A stretch of 7,915 nucleotides of DNA, from NCBI GenBank assembly GCA_937990205.1, contig CALKRO010000120.1, positions 1 to 7,915 on the forward strand. Reading direction: 5' to 3'. Origin of the DNA: an uncultured Candidatus Saccharibacteria bacterium. GTDB taxonomy: Bacteria; Patescibacteriota; Saccharimonadia; Saccharimonadales; Saccharimonadaceae. The notes beneath the pieces are model-generated. The model saw nothing but the letters and a program-made list of their open reading frames with translations, ran no database searches and was not told the DNA's origin. The first letter of the stretch is position 1, and the number at the start of each line of letters is the position of its first letter. Positions 1 to 5,683 of this stretch are shown piece after piece. Position numbers and translations under genes: made by a program.

Positions 1-472
1 ACAGAGCAAATGATGGATTTACGGCACTCAAACCTACATAAAATTCACCGCTAGCTGCCGCGATTTTATAGACCAGCTCCGATTTTTTTACTTTATAGAT
101 AGGATGCTGTTTCCGCATTTTACCAACAAAAGCTTTGTTCTCTTCTATAGTGAGCTTCTCGATTCGCGCCACATTATCAATCACTCCGTAAAAACCCGGC
201 TGCCCAAGCTCTAAGATATTATCAAAACATGGGTAACGCGATGCGCCAAATAGGGAAATTCCTAAATCCTGAATTTCTAACGCTCCAACTCTTCTATTTA
301 AAAACAAGGCAACGCTCCTTAAAAATTCGTCATACGCATACTCCACCCCATCCGCTGGCACTGTCGGGAACAAATACCAGTTCTGGATAAATTTCGATCC
401 CAGCACCATATCTTCATGAAACTTCTGTTTCGCCGCTAATTCTTTTCTCTTATTTTTATCATTATCTTTCAT
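1..472 (-). CDS. Unrecognised protein, 3' end missing (runs off left edge)
   Basis: An open frame on the minus strand starts at the ATG complementary to 470-472 and stays open for 157 codons to the window edge. The start is supported by a G-rich Shine-Dalgarno-like run (GGGGGGTG) a few bases upstream and by a promoter at 548-576. The product begins MKDNDKNKRKELAAKQKF, a charged, probably helical N-terminus, followed by a mixed, globular-looking stretch with aromatic segments (FIQNWYLFPTVPADG; LGISLFGASRYPCFDN). I see no signal peptide, membrane segment or catalytic motif, and do not recognise the family. Codon use differs from the genes to the right: TTA, AGA/AGG, GCG and GGA are common here, while the plus-strand genes after 2788 favour C-ending codons such as CTC, ATC and GCC. 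It lies just downstream of the terminator of the minus-strand RNA gene but has its own promoter. Confidence 0.75.
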   Translation of the reverse strand, partial: MKDNDKNKRKELAAKQKFHEDMVLGSKFIQNWYLFPTVPADGVEYAYDEFLRSVALFLNRRVGALEIQDLGISLFGASRYPCFDNILELGQPGFYGVIDNVARIEKLTIEENKAFVGKMRKQHPIYKVKKSELVYKIAAASGEFYVGLSAVNPSFAL

Positions 473-547
473 TTTTTCACCCCCCAATGAGATAAATCTA
501 AGCACTAATTTTCAATGTACCTTAACCAAAGCTAACTATCTAGTTTC

Positions 548-576
548 ATTCTATCACACCCCTGTTATTTTTACAT
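548..576 (-). promoter_or_regulatory. Promoter of the left-edge minus-strand gene
   Basis: On the minus strand, an extended -10 element TGA-TAGAAT lies at 556-548. The sequence 17 bp upstream (576-571) is ATGTAA, a poor -35, so the TGN extension probably carries recognition. The predicted start near 541 gives a leader of about 70 nt ending in a G-rich ribosome site. The promoter sits between the terminator at 600-625 and the gene, so the gene is probably transcribed separately from the RNA gene upstream. Confidence 0.5.
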
Positions 577-597
577 CCTCAAGCGTTATTTCTCGCC

Positions 598-1037
598 AAT
601 AAAAAACTCCCGACAATGCCGGGAGCCTTGACCATAGAAGTGATCAAGAAGGTAAGTTACGTTCCGCTACTAAGCGAGCGGTGGGCTCCGTACTACCTGT
701 ACGGTAAGGTGTAGAGCAAACAGGGAATGGGAACGGGTTACTTTTTAGGCAAAAACTATTATACGGTTATTTTTTGCGCTACGTAGCTCAAAGACACTCG
801 ACCAACGACGTGCCATCTAGAGCAGATCTACTTAATCTCTCAACGAAAATCTGTGAGTTCACACAGGCTTCCGCCTACTAGCGTTTCGATCTGTCTTTCA
901 GGTCGAAGTGTATGTACTTCTTCTCCAAAGTGTGTGACTTGACGCTAAAATAAGTATTTGGGTTAATTCAGCTTGCGAGGCGTCCTCAACCTTGGTTAAG
1001 TTCCCATTCCTGTTTATAAAAGAGCTCGTCTAGCGCT
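598..1037 (-). ncRNA. Unidentified long structured RNA, about 440 nt
   Basis: No protein gene fits this stretch, yet it looks like a complete RNA gene on the minus strand: promoter at 1044-1072, start near 1037, strong intrinsic terminator at 600-625. Distant parts pair. A 15-16 bp helix with one bulge joins 1014-1000 (AACAGGAATGGGAAC) to 734-719, and an outer imperfect helix joins 1034-1024 (GCUAGACGAGC) to 679-669. Inside are a 6-bp helix UAGCGU/ACGCUA, hairpins GAAGU/ACUUC and CUGUG/CACAG, a GGAA-capped AGGC/GCCU, a self-complementary GCUACGUAGC and a GCAAAAA/UUUUUGC hairpin at 748-777. The 3' part carries CCGUAC/GUACGG and UUGAUC/GGUCAA hairpins. The size resembles tmRNA or RNase P RNA, but I find no tRNA-like ends with a T-arm, no RNase P core motifs (GGAAAGUC, ACAGAA), no SRP loop, and it is too long for 6S RNA. 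The structure is seen; the function is unknown. Confidence 0.65.
600..625 (-). terminator. Intrinsic terminator of the structured RNA
   Basis: On the minus strand a stem CTCCCG/CGGGAG (625-620 with 612-607) with a 7-nt loop is followed directly by six T residues and an AT-rich tail. This is a textbook rho-independent terminator and fixes the orientation of the RNA gene, because the other strand has no T-run after the hairpin. Confidence 0.85.
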
Positions 1038-1043
1038 GACATT

Positions 1044-1072
1044 ATAATAACATAACTCATATTATTTGTCCA
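1044..1072 (-). promoter_or_regulatory. Promoter of the structured RNA
   Basis: On the minus strand a -35 box TGGACA (1072-1067) is separated by exactly 17 bp from a -10 box TATTAT (1049-1044), preceded by TGT, giving an extended -10. A TATAAT at 1046-1041 is an alternative with 20-bp spacing. Initiation is predicted at about 1034-1037, at the base of the outer helix of the RNA. Confidence 0.7.
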
Positions 1073-1080
1073 TACCTTTT

Positions 1081-1109
1081 TTGACATTTTATACTTTTTA
1101 TGGTAGAAT
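1081..1109 (+). promoter_or_regulatory. Promoter of the sigma-4-like operon
   Basis: A consensus TTGACA (1081-1086), a 17-bp spacer and TAGAAT (1104-1109) with an upstream TGG form a strong extended -10 promoter. Transcription should begin near 1116, leaving a leader of about 85 nt that is AT-rich with no clear hairpin. The promoter is divergent from that of the structured RNA; the two -35 boxes are separated by 8 bp. Confidence 0.8.
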
Positions 1110-1201
1110 TATATAGATTTAGTTCATTTTTTATTTCTTTGAATTAAATCGTTTTTTGACAATTTGTGGGTAACTGAAAACTTAAAAAAGAGGGGGATTT
1201 T

Positions 1202-2089
1202 ATGTTAGTTAATAAACAAGTTTGTAAGCAAGTAAATCAGAGTAATCTAGCAGAGCTTTTACCAGAGCTTGGCTGCTACACGATTCACTGGGCTGACCAA
1301 TGTCAGTCTCGTAATCAACCCGGCTGCGAATATGACATCACCACCGTGAGTTACGAAAATTGTCTTTTAAACCACGTAATTCGTGCACACGAAGAAGCCA
1401 AAATACCTGGTGAAGTCTTAGTTTTACAGGCTAGGGAAGTTTTCTATAATGAACTTTCTCCTAGCAAAAAACATGCTAAATGGCGTCGCAGTTTCTGGCA
1501 GGTCTTGCTAGATGAGGGATACATTCGTAAAGGCCTCACTCCAGCTAACACTCAAGACACCTTTGCGGTATATAGGCTCTATCAGATGGTTTATCATGAT
1601 CTATCAGAAGCCAGCCAGCTAATCTGCAGTAAAGATGCCTTGTTCAGTAGTAATCAAGCTTACGAAAACTTTGTCGTACTTTCTGACCGTGAAGTCAATC
1701 GCGTCATGGAAGTTTTAAAACGCTTCCCAGAAGATTTTTTCAATTGTCTTGATCTATTTTTTGGTATCGACATTCATGAACCCTGGAAAATTAATCAAAT
1801 TGCCCGGGCACTCGAAATTCGATCAAGTGAAGTACACGAGATGATCAATAAAGCTTTGCGCGCTATGCGAGAAGATGAGCATTATCAACTGCCACCACTT
1901 GATTCTATTGTACAGGTACTACCAAAAGAAGTATTTCGAACACCTGATTTTGACGAGCAACTCTACATGATTACCAATTTTATAGAGTTAACGCCCGCCT
2001 TTGAATCGGTATCTCAGAACTATGCGTTCAAAAGCCCGTCTGATTTTATTCACCAGTATTACAGAAGTCCAATAAAGGAGGTGATGTAA
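1202..2089 (+). CDS. Protein with internal sigma-70 region-4-like HTH
   Basis: The start at 1202 is preceded by an AGAGGGGG ribosome site. Residues about 160-224 resemble sigma-70 region 4: LSDREVNRVMEVLKRFPED is followed by a LFFGID segment like the RFGLD of sigma factors, then a helix-turn-helix KINQIARALEIRSSEVHEM (196-214) and a KALRAMRE helix. In sigma factors this domain contacts the -35 box or serves as a DNA-binding module. I see no convincing region 2 in residues 1-150, and about 70 residues follow the HTH, so this is not a standard sigma factor; a DNA-binding regulator or a very divergent sigma is more likely. The N-terminal third holds several cysteines (C8, C25, C34, C42, C54) without a clean zinc-finger spacing. 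It is the first gene of an operon, and its last codons carry the ribosome site of the next gene. Role inferred from the HTH only. Confidence 0.85.
   Translation: MLVNKQVCKQVNQSNLAELLPELGCYTIHWADQCQSRNQPGCEYDITTVSYENCLLNHVIRAHEEAKIPGEVLVLQAREVFYNELSPSKKHAKWRRSFWQVLLDEGYIRKGLTPANTQDTFAVYRLYQMVYHDLSEASQLICSKDALFSSNQAYENFVVLSDREVNRVMEVLKRFPEDFFNCLDLFFGIDIHEPWKINQIARALEIRSSEVHEMINKALRAMREDEHYQLPPLDSIVQVLPKEVFRTPDFDEQLYMITNFIELTPAFESVSQNYAFKSPSDFIHQYYRSPIKEVM
2074..2085 (+). promoter_or_regulatory. Near-perfect Shine-Dalgarno inside the end of the upstream gene
   Basis: AAAGGAGGTGAT matches the complement of the usual 16S rRNA 3' end almost completely and ends 7 nt before the ATG at 2093. It is embedded in the last codons of the sigma-4-like gene, whose TAA lies at 2087-2089, so the two genes are likely translationally coupled. 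Confidence 0.85.
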
Positions 2090-2092
2090 TCG

Positions 2093-2695
2093 ATGTTTAT
2101 CCATCGTATTAAGAAGATGCAGTTTGACGTTCCTTATGCGGAATATCAGCGTTGTCTCATTGCTTCATCTGTTGCTGATACTTACGATGAAGCCATCCAG
2201 GAATGGGAGGTTATCGACTTAGAATATCACCTAGATAAGGATCTGATTAGCTTTAGCAACCGCCGCCGTAGTCACACTGGCTGCACGATTCGTAATCTTC
2301 ATACCAAGATTACACTCGGGCCGTTCAGCCAATCTGGATTAAAAAAGCTCGGCAATAAGGATTTCAAGCAACAGGCCGCACTCATCGCCCGCCTTTTTAA
2401 TTTTAAGCGGGATTTTGATCGTGGTCAAAGAGTTGCTCTCAATCGGGAATATTTTAGTCTTTATGGCCTCGAATTAGCCTTAAAGCAAAAATTCCTGACA
2501 GAGGACGAGTATGAAATGGCCGAACGACTCTTTTGTAAGAATGCCGATCAATGGACAGATTCGGAACATAGTCTGCATTTTAAATTACTTAAAATGCATA
2601 TCATTCCGTTCATCAAGGCGTTCTTAAAGGAAAGAAAAGCTAAGCTTAAAGATTCCATACCATTCTCGGAAACCACAGCCGAAATTTCAACTTAA
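2093..2695 (+). CDS. Unrecognised 200-residue protein, operon partner of the sigma-4-like gene
   Basis: It starts three bases after the upstream stop and uses the near-perfect ribosome site at 2074-2085, so the start is well supported. The sequence is soluble and charged, with no signal peptide or membrane segment. An N-terminal half (residues about 1-80) looks alpha/beta, with a basic patch FSNRRRSHTGCTIRN; the middle has a lysine-rich helix (LKKLGNKDFKQQAALIARLFNFKRDFDRG); the C-terminal part looks helical and ends in a lysine-rich segment (FLKERKAKLKDS) and a polar tail. I recognise no family. The tight coupling to an HTH protein suggests a shared function, perhaps as a partner or co-regulator, and the basic patches would allow nucleic-acid contact, but this is conjecture. 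A strong terminator follows, so the operon has exactly two genes. Confidence 0.85.
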   Translation: MFIHRIKKMQFDVPYAEYQRCLIASSVADTYDEAIQEWEVIDLEYHLDKDLISFSNRRRSHTGCTIRNLHTKITLGPFSQSGLKKLGNKDFKQQAALIARLFNFKRDFDRGQRVALNREYFSLYGLELALKQKFLTEDEYEMAERLFCKNADQWTDSEHSLHFKLLKMHIIPFIKAFLKERKAKLKDSIPFSETTAEIST

Positions 2696-2737
2696 CTTAA
2701 TTTTACACGTACTTTAACCCCCACAAATGTCAAAACT

Positions 2738-2762
2738 GGGTCCCGTTATGGGGCCCTTTTTT
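2738..2762 (+). terminator. Terminator of the sigma-4-like operon
   Basis: A 7-bp stem GGGTCCC/GGGGCCC (one G-U pair) with loop GTTAT is followed by six T residues. It lies just upstream of the -10 box of the polymerase gene. Confidence 0.85.
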
Positions 2763-2774
2763 CTGACCTTTTTA

Positions 2775-2780
2775 TATAAT
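2775..2780 (+). promoter_or_regulatory. -10 box of the Y-family polymerase gene, leaderless spacing
   Basis: A consensus TATAAT ends 7 bp before the ATG at 2788, so initiation about 7 bp downstream of the box would fall on the start codon itself. No -35 is recognisable 17 bp upstream, where the terminator stem and T-run lie, and no LexA-type inverted repeat is obvious. No Shine-Dalgarno is present, which fits leaderless translation. Confidence 0.5.
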
Positions 2781-2787
2781 AAATAAT

Positions 2788-4116
2788 ATGACGCAAATTC
2801 ATTCTGAGCGAACCTACCTGGCCATCGACCTCAAATCTTTTTACGCCTCCGTAGAATGTGTGAAGCGTGGGCTCGACCCCTTGACCGCTCGTCTCGTGGT
2901 CGCCGATGAATCACGCACCGAAAAAACCATCTGCCTCGCCGTCTCGCCGGCTCTAAAAGCCCTCGGCATCTCTGGTCGGGCCCGTCTTTTTGAAGTTTAC
3001 GAAAAAGTCCCTCGCGGTAGTTTTATTATCGCCAAGCCTGCCATGGCCGATTATCTTCAGGTTAGTTCCGAAATTTTTGCTATTTATGCCGCCTATGTCG
3101 CCACGGAAGATATTCATGTCTACTCGGTCGATGAGGCTTTTCTTGACATTACTAGCTATCTTCACGCCTATGAGATGGATGCCGAACAACTCGCGCGCAC
3201 TATCATTAAAGATGTTCTAGGTCATACCGGCATCACCGCCACTGCTGGCCTCGGTAGTAATCTCTATCTGGCCAAAATTGCCATGGATATTCTCGCCAAA
3301 CACCAAACGGCCGACCTTGACGGGGTGCGTATCGCGACGCTTAACGAATTCTCTTATCGCAAATTGCTCTGGCAGCATCAACCACTCACCGATTTTTGGC
3401 GGATTGGACCTGGCATTAGTAAATCTCTGCAAAATTTCGGGATTTATACCATGGGCGATCTCGCCCGGTTTAGCCTCACCGCCTCTGAAAAACTTTATCG
3501 CAAATTCGGCGTCAATGCTGAATTAATCATCGACCACGCTTGGGGAATCGAACCCACCACTATCGCCGATATTAAATCTTATCGCCGCAAGGATCACAGT
3601 ATTAGTTCTGGCCAAGTCCTGGCCACTGGGCTCTATTTTGAAAAACTTCGCAATATTCTTATCGAGATGGCCGATAAACTCTGCCATGAACTACACGAAA
3701 AACAGCTCCTCACGAATAACCTCACCCTGCATCTCTCTTACGATAAAAAGGCCGATTCTACCCATATTAAACCTTTCGCTCACGGTTCCAAATCTTTTTC
3801 ATACACCGACGAAAGTAATCTGATTATTGAATATTTTTTGCAAATCTTTACCCAAATTCTCGACTCAACCCGTCCAGTCAAGAAACTTAATCTCACCCTC
3901 GGCCACCTCAAGTCTGACGATAGAATAACCACACAATTAGACCTCTTTGAGAGCCAAAAAACCACCGAGCGGACTAAACGTAATCAAAATCTCGAACAAG
4001 CCACCCTGTTAATCAAGCAAAAATACGGCAAAAACGCCATCCTGCGTGGCACTAGCTATCTCGAAGGGTCCACCATGCGCGAACGCAACCAGCAAATTGG
4101 AGGTCACCGTGCCTAA
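2788..4116 (+). CDS. Y-family DNA polymerase, UvrX/YqjW type
   Basis: Error-prone translesion DNA polymerase of the UmuC/DinB superfamily. The N-terminal motif YLAIDLKSFYASVECV (10-25) carries the first catalytic aspartate D14 and the probable steric-gate Y19; YSVDEAFLDI (112-121) carries D115 and E116, the other metal ligands. All three catalytic acids are therefore present. A helix-hairpin-helix-like thumb segment (DFWRIGPGISKSLQNFGIYTMGDL) and a little-finger region beginning at HSISSGQVL follow. The wording DLKSFYASVECV and the downstream YolD-like gene are typical of the Gram-positive UvrX/YqjW branch rather than E. coli Pol IV. At 442 residues it is full length. Its 3' end overlaps the YolD-like gene by 8 bases. 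The upstream -10 box suggests a leaderless message. No SOS box is evident, so damage induction is unproven. Confidence 0.95.
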   Translation: MTQIHSERTYLAIDLKSFYASVECVKRGLDPLTARLVVADESRTEKTICLAVSPALKALGISGRARLFEVYEKVPRGSFIIAKPAMADYLQVSSEIFAIYAAYVATEDIHVYSVDEAFLDITSYLHAYEMDAEQLARTIIKDVLGHTGITATAGLGSNLYLAKIAMDILAKHQTADLDGVRIATLNEFSYRKLLWQHQPLTDFWRIGPGISKSLQNFGIYTMGDLARFSLTASEKLYRKFGVNAELIIDHAWGIEPTTIADIKSYRRKDHSISSGQVLATGLYFEKLRNILIEMADKLCHELHEKQLLTNNLTLHLSYDKKADSTHIKPFAHGSKSFSYTDESNLIIEYFLQIFTQILDSTRPVKKLNLTLGHLKSDDRITTQLDLFESQKTTERTKRNQNLEQATLLIKQKYGKNAILRGTSYLEGSTMRERNQQIGGHRA

Positions 4117-4354
4117 TTTACCAGAAGCTAAGAAGCCGGGAATCACTCCACCCGACCCATACCAAGACCTCTACAATCTTCATCCGCCCCGTCTCCCTAA
4201 TCATCCACCAATGTCGCGTACTGCCCGGGCTGCCCAGTTTATGCCCTTCAAGGCTCTCGAACCTCACGAGGCCAATATTCACGCCGTCGAGGGAATTATT
4301 GAGCAAAAAACTGATACCTATATTGATTTTGAAGAAATCTATCCCGATTTTTAG
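4109..4354 (+). CDS. YolD-like small protein, polymerase partner
   Basis: The likely start is GTG at 4109, because a GGAGGT ribosome site (4099-4104) sits 4 bases before it and it overlaps the polymerase stop by 8 bases; an in-frame ATG at 4046 lacks a site and would extend deep into the polymerase gene. The 81-residue product has a proline-rich N-terminus and the motif [16 protein letters not shown] (35-50), a signature seen in YolD-like proteins encoded next to UvrX-type polymerases in Gram-positive bacteria. These proteins have been proposed in the literature to act as functional counterparts of UmuD; I know this as a prediction, not a proven role. The acidic C-terminus ([11 protein letters not shown]) may be an interaction tail. 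Family assignment is good, start and mechanism are inferred. Confidence 0.82.
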   Translation: MPNLPEAKKPGITPPDPYQDLYNLHPPRLPNHPPMSRTARAAQFMPFKALEPHEANIHAVEGIIEQKTDTYIDFEEIYPDF

Positions 4355-4362
4355 TGCATTTA

Positions 4363-4391
4363 TTTACAGATTTCATATCTTATGGTAAAAT
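4363..4391 (+). promoter_or_regulatory. Promoter of rpmG, near-leaderless
   Basis: TTTACA (4363-4368), a 17-bp spacer and TAAAAT (4386-4391) preceded by TGG make a strong promoter. Initiation about 7 bp downstream, near 4398, leaves only 3-4 nt before the ATG at 4402, and no Shine-Dalgarno fits. The -35 lies just after the YolD-like stop, with no terminator between, so read-through from the polymerase operon is also possible. Confidence 0.75.
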
Positions 4392-4401
4392 AGTCCCAAT
4401 C

Positions 4402-4611
4402 ATGTCAAAAAAGAGTAATACCAAACGCAAGCTCGTCGGTCTCGTTTCAGAGGAATCTGGTATCCGTGCATACTATACCAAGAAGAACACCATGAACACC
4501 CCAGACAAGCTTAGCTTGAAGAAATACGATCCAATTCTTCGCAAGCACGTCGTTTTCACTGAAACCAAGAAAAACCTTGGCCGTAACGAAGTGAAAGAGA
4601 AGAAGCGCTAA
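4402..4611 (+). CDS. rpmG: Large ribosomal subunit protein bL33
   Basis: A 69-residue basic protein of the 50S subunit. The segments [21 protein letters not shown] and [21 protein letters not shown] match the bL33 fold (three-strand sheet ending in the KYDP..RKHV.. motif). It contains no cysteine, so it is the zinc-independent form. The lysine-rich C-terminus after the family core is slightly longer than in many bacteria. The ATG at 4402 is chosen over an in-frame ATG at 4354 because the protein then starts [10 protein letters not shown] as bL33 does, and because the promoter elements lie between the two ATGs. Single-gene unit, terminated at 4612-4640. Confidence 0.95.
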   Translation: MSKKSNTKRKLVGLVSEESGIRAYYTKKNTMNTPDKLSLKKYDPILRKHVVFTETKKNLGRNEVKEKKR

Positions 4612-4640
4612 AATCTCCCTCTCCTTATGGGAGATTTTTT
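4612..4640 (+). terminator. Terminator of rpmG
   Basis: Stem AATCTCCC/GGGAGATT (4612-4619 with 4629-4636) with a 9-nt loop and a T-run to 4640, starting one base after the stop codon. Confidence 0.9.
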
Positions 4641-4660
4641 CTGTGCCAAAATTTTACCAT

Positions 4661-4682
4661 AAAAAATAGCTCTCTCGAGCTA
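4661..4682 (-). terminator. Terminator of tRNA-Trp
   Basis: On the minus strand the 6-bp stem TAGCTC/GAGCTA with a GAGA loop is followed by six T residues. It begins 3 nt after the CCA end of the tRNA and faces the rpmG terminator 20 bp away, making a clean convergent boundary. Confidence 0.85.
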
Positions 4683-4685
4683 ATC

Positions 4686-4760
4686 TGGCAGGGGCGCACG
4701 GAATCGAACCATGATCTACGGTTTTGGAGACCGCTATACTAACCGTTGTACTACGCCCCT
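4686..4760 (-). tRNA. tRNA-Trp (anticodon CCA)
   Basis: Minus-strand cloverleaf of 75 nt including an encoded CCA. The acceptor stem AGGGGCG/CGCCCCT with discriminator G73 is the same as in E. coli tRNA-Trp. D stem GTAC/GTAT, anticodon stem GCGGT/ACCGT around the loop CTCCAAA (anticodon CCA), and T arm CATGG-TTCGATT-CCGTG all pair. It reads UGG only, consistent with UGA being a stop in this genome. Confidence 0.97.
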
Positions 4761-4770
4761 AGGCTTTTTT

Positions 4771-4799
4771 ATTATAACATATTTCTCAAACACTCAATC
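4771..4799 (-). promoter_or_regulatory. Promoter of tRNA-Trp
   Basis: On the minus strand TGT-TATAAT (extended -10, box at 4776-4771) lies about 11 bp before the tRNA 5' end; the hexamer 17 bp upstream is GATTGA (4799-4794), a modest -35. Predicted start near 4764, so the 5' leader removed by RNase P is only a few nucleotides. Confidence 0.6.
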
Positions 4800-4826
4800 A
4801 TACTTAAATTTCTATCTCAAATCGGT

Positions 4827-4832
4827 TATACT
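4827..4832 (+). promoter_or_regulatory. -10 box of the YhhN-like gene, short leader
   Basis: TATACT ends 14 bp before the ATG at 4847, predicting a leader of about 7 nt with no Shine-Dalgarno. The sequence at -35 (TTAAAT, 4804-4809) is weak and the TGN extension is imperfect (GGT). Confidence 0.4.
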
Positions 4833-4846
4833 TAACTTATCTAATC

Positions 4847-5632
4847 ATGAAAACTCAAATTCAAAATTTCTGGTTCAGACTTCTTACTAACCTTAATTTT
4901 TGGCTGACACTTTGGTCTATAATGTTCGCCTATTTCTTCCTCGTCGGAATTTTGAATTTGATTTTTGACAGTCGCCTCATCCCAGATTTTCTCCTCACTA
5001 TTGCCACCTTTACTAAGGTTTCCACCATCCTCACCTGCCTAATCTATACTAGTTTCTTCGCACCGAGAGACTATCTCTTGAGAGCGGCACTTCTTTTTAC
5101 CTTCGCCGCCGATGTTACACTGGCTATCGATAATATCTCGCCATTTGGCATTATTTTATTCTGTTTTGCCCAATATTTTCACACCTCACGCTACGCCGAT
5201 GTCAGCCCCAAATTCTTTATCGCTTGGAGCTTTTTTATTATTTTATTATTTATCTTTACCCATTTTTATCAAATCCCAACAATTTATGCCGCCGGCTTCG
5301 CCTATGGTAGCTCGCTCATTCTTAATCTCGGTCTGGCCGTCCAGTGGTTAAAGCGTAAAACTCCCCGTTTTCGTCGTGCCGCCATCTGTAATTTTATTGG
5401 TTTTATGCTTTTTATCGCCTGCGATCTCACTGTCTTAATTTCTTTTTTCTCACGCATGCAATTTCTACCGATTTTTCTTTATCAACCGGCTAATTTTATT
5501 TGTTGGCTCTTTTATTTTCCATCGCAAATTCTCCTCGCCAATTCCTCCGCCCTCACGAAATCTTATTACCGCCCCTTCGATTCCGAATTAAAACGCATCA
5601 GTAAAAAATCAAAGCTCATAAATCAGCTTTAA
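4847..5632 (+). CDS. YhhN-like polytopic membrane protein
   Basis: A 261-residue, very hydrophobic protein with about eight predicted membrane segments (roughly 18-40, 50-70, 77-95, 99-113, 121-140, 145-166, 180-202, 208-232) and a basic, soluble C-terminal tail. The pattern fits the YhhN/TMEM86 family: an acidic residue within a membrane segment after the second helix (LLFTFAADVTLAID, D89), a matching one late in the chain (GFMLFIACDLTVLISFF, D193), and a final YQPANFICWLF segment resembling the family's YYLAQ-type end. Some members of this family hydrolyse lysoplasmalogens (known for TMEM86B and a few bacterial proteins); the substrate in this organism is unknown, and plasmalogens may not be present. 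The gene stands alone with its own near-leaderless promoter. Confidence 0.72.
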   Translation: MKTQIQNFWFRLLTNLNFWLTLWSIMFAYFFLVGILNLIFDSRLIPDFLLTIATFTKVSTILTCLIYTSFFAPRDYLLRAALLFTFAADVTLAIDNISPFGIILFCFAQYFHTSRYADVSPKFFIAWSFFIILLFIFTHFYQIPTIYAAGFAYGSSLILNLGLAVQWLKRKTPRFRRAAICNFIGFMLFIACDLTVLISFFSRMQFLPIFLYQPANFICWLFYFPSQILLANSSALTKSYYRPFDSELKRISKKSKLINQL

Positions 5633-5645
5633 ATTTTAAATTATT

Positions 5646-5674
5646 TGTTCACCTAATTACTTCCATGATATAAT
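5646..5674 (+). promoter_or_regulatory. Promoter of the P-loop / metallopeptidase operon, near-leaderless
   Basis: Extended -10 TGA-TATAAT (box 5669-5674) with TGTTCA 17 bp upstream (5646-5651). Start predicted at about 5681-5682, two or three bases before the ATG at 5684; no Shine-Dalgarno. Confidence 0.7.
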
Positions 5675-5683
5675 ATCACCAAT

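Noticed and set aside
598..1037. Calling the structured RNA a tmRNA or RNase P RNA
   Set aside because: Size and closing helices fit, and a UUCGAC occurs on the minus strand, but it is in a local hairpin; no acceptor stem, T-arm or CCA end, and no RNase P core motif could be found on either strand.
1156..1161. Second TTGACA upstream of the gene at 1202
   Set aside because: No acceptable -10 box occurs 16-18 bp downstream, whereas the pair at 1081-1109 is near consensus.
2953..3965. Several open frames on both strands within the polymerase gene
   Set aside because: They lie fully inside a gene with intact catalytic motifs, have no ribosome sites and translate to low-complexity or atypical sequences.
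4046..4108. ATG at 4046 as start of the YolD-like gene
   Set aside because: No ribosome site precedes it and it would add 21 residues read from inside the polymerase gene; GTG at 4109 has a well-placed GGAGGT.
4354..4401. N-terminal extension of bL33 from an ATG at 4354
   Set aside because: The promoter of rpmG lies inside this stretch and the added residues do not resemble the family.
5611..5630. Hairpin AAAGCT/AGCTTT at the end of the YhhN-like gene as terminator
   Set aside because: It is short and AT-rich, sits inside the coding sequence, and is not followed by a proper T-run.
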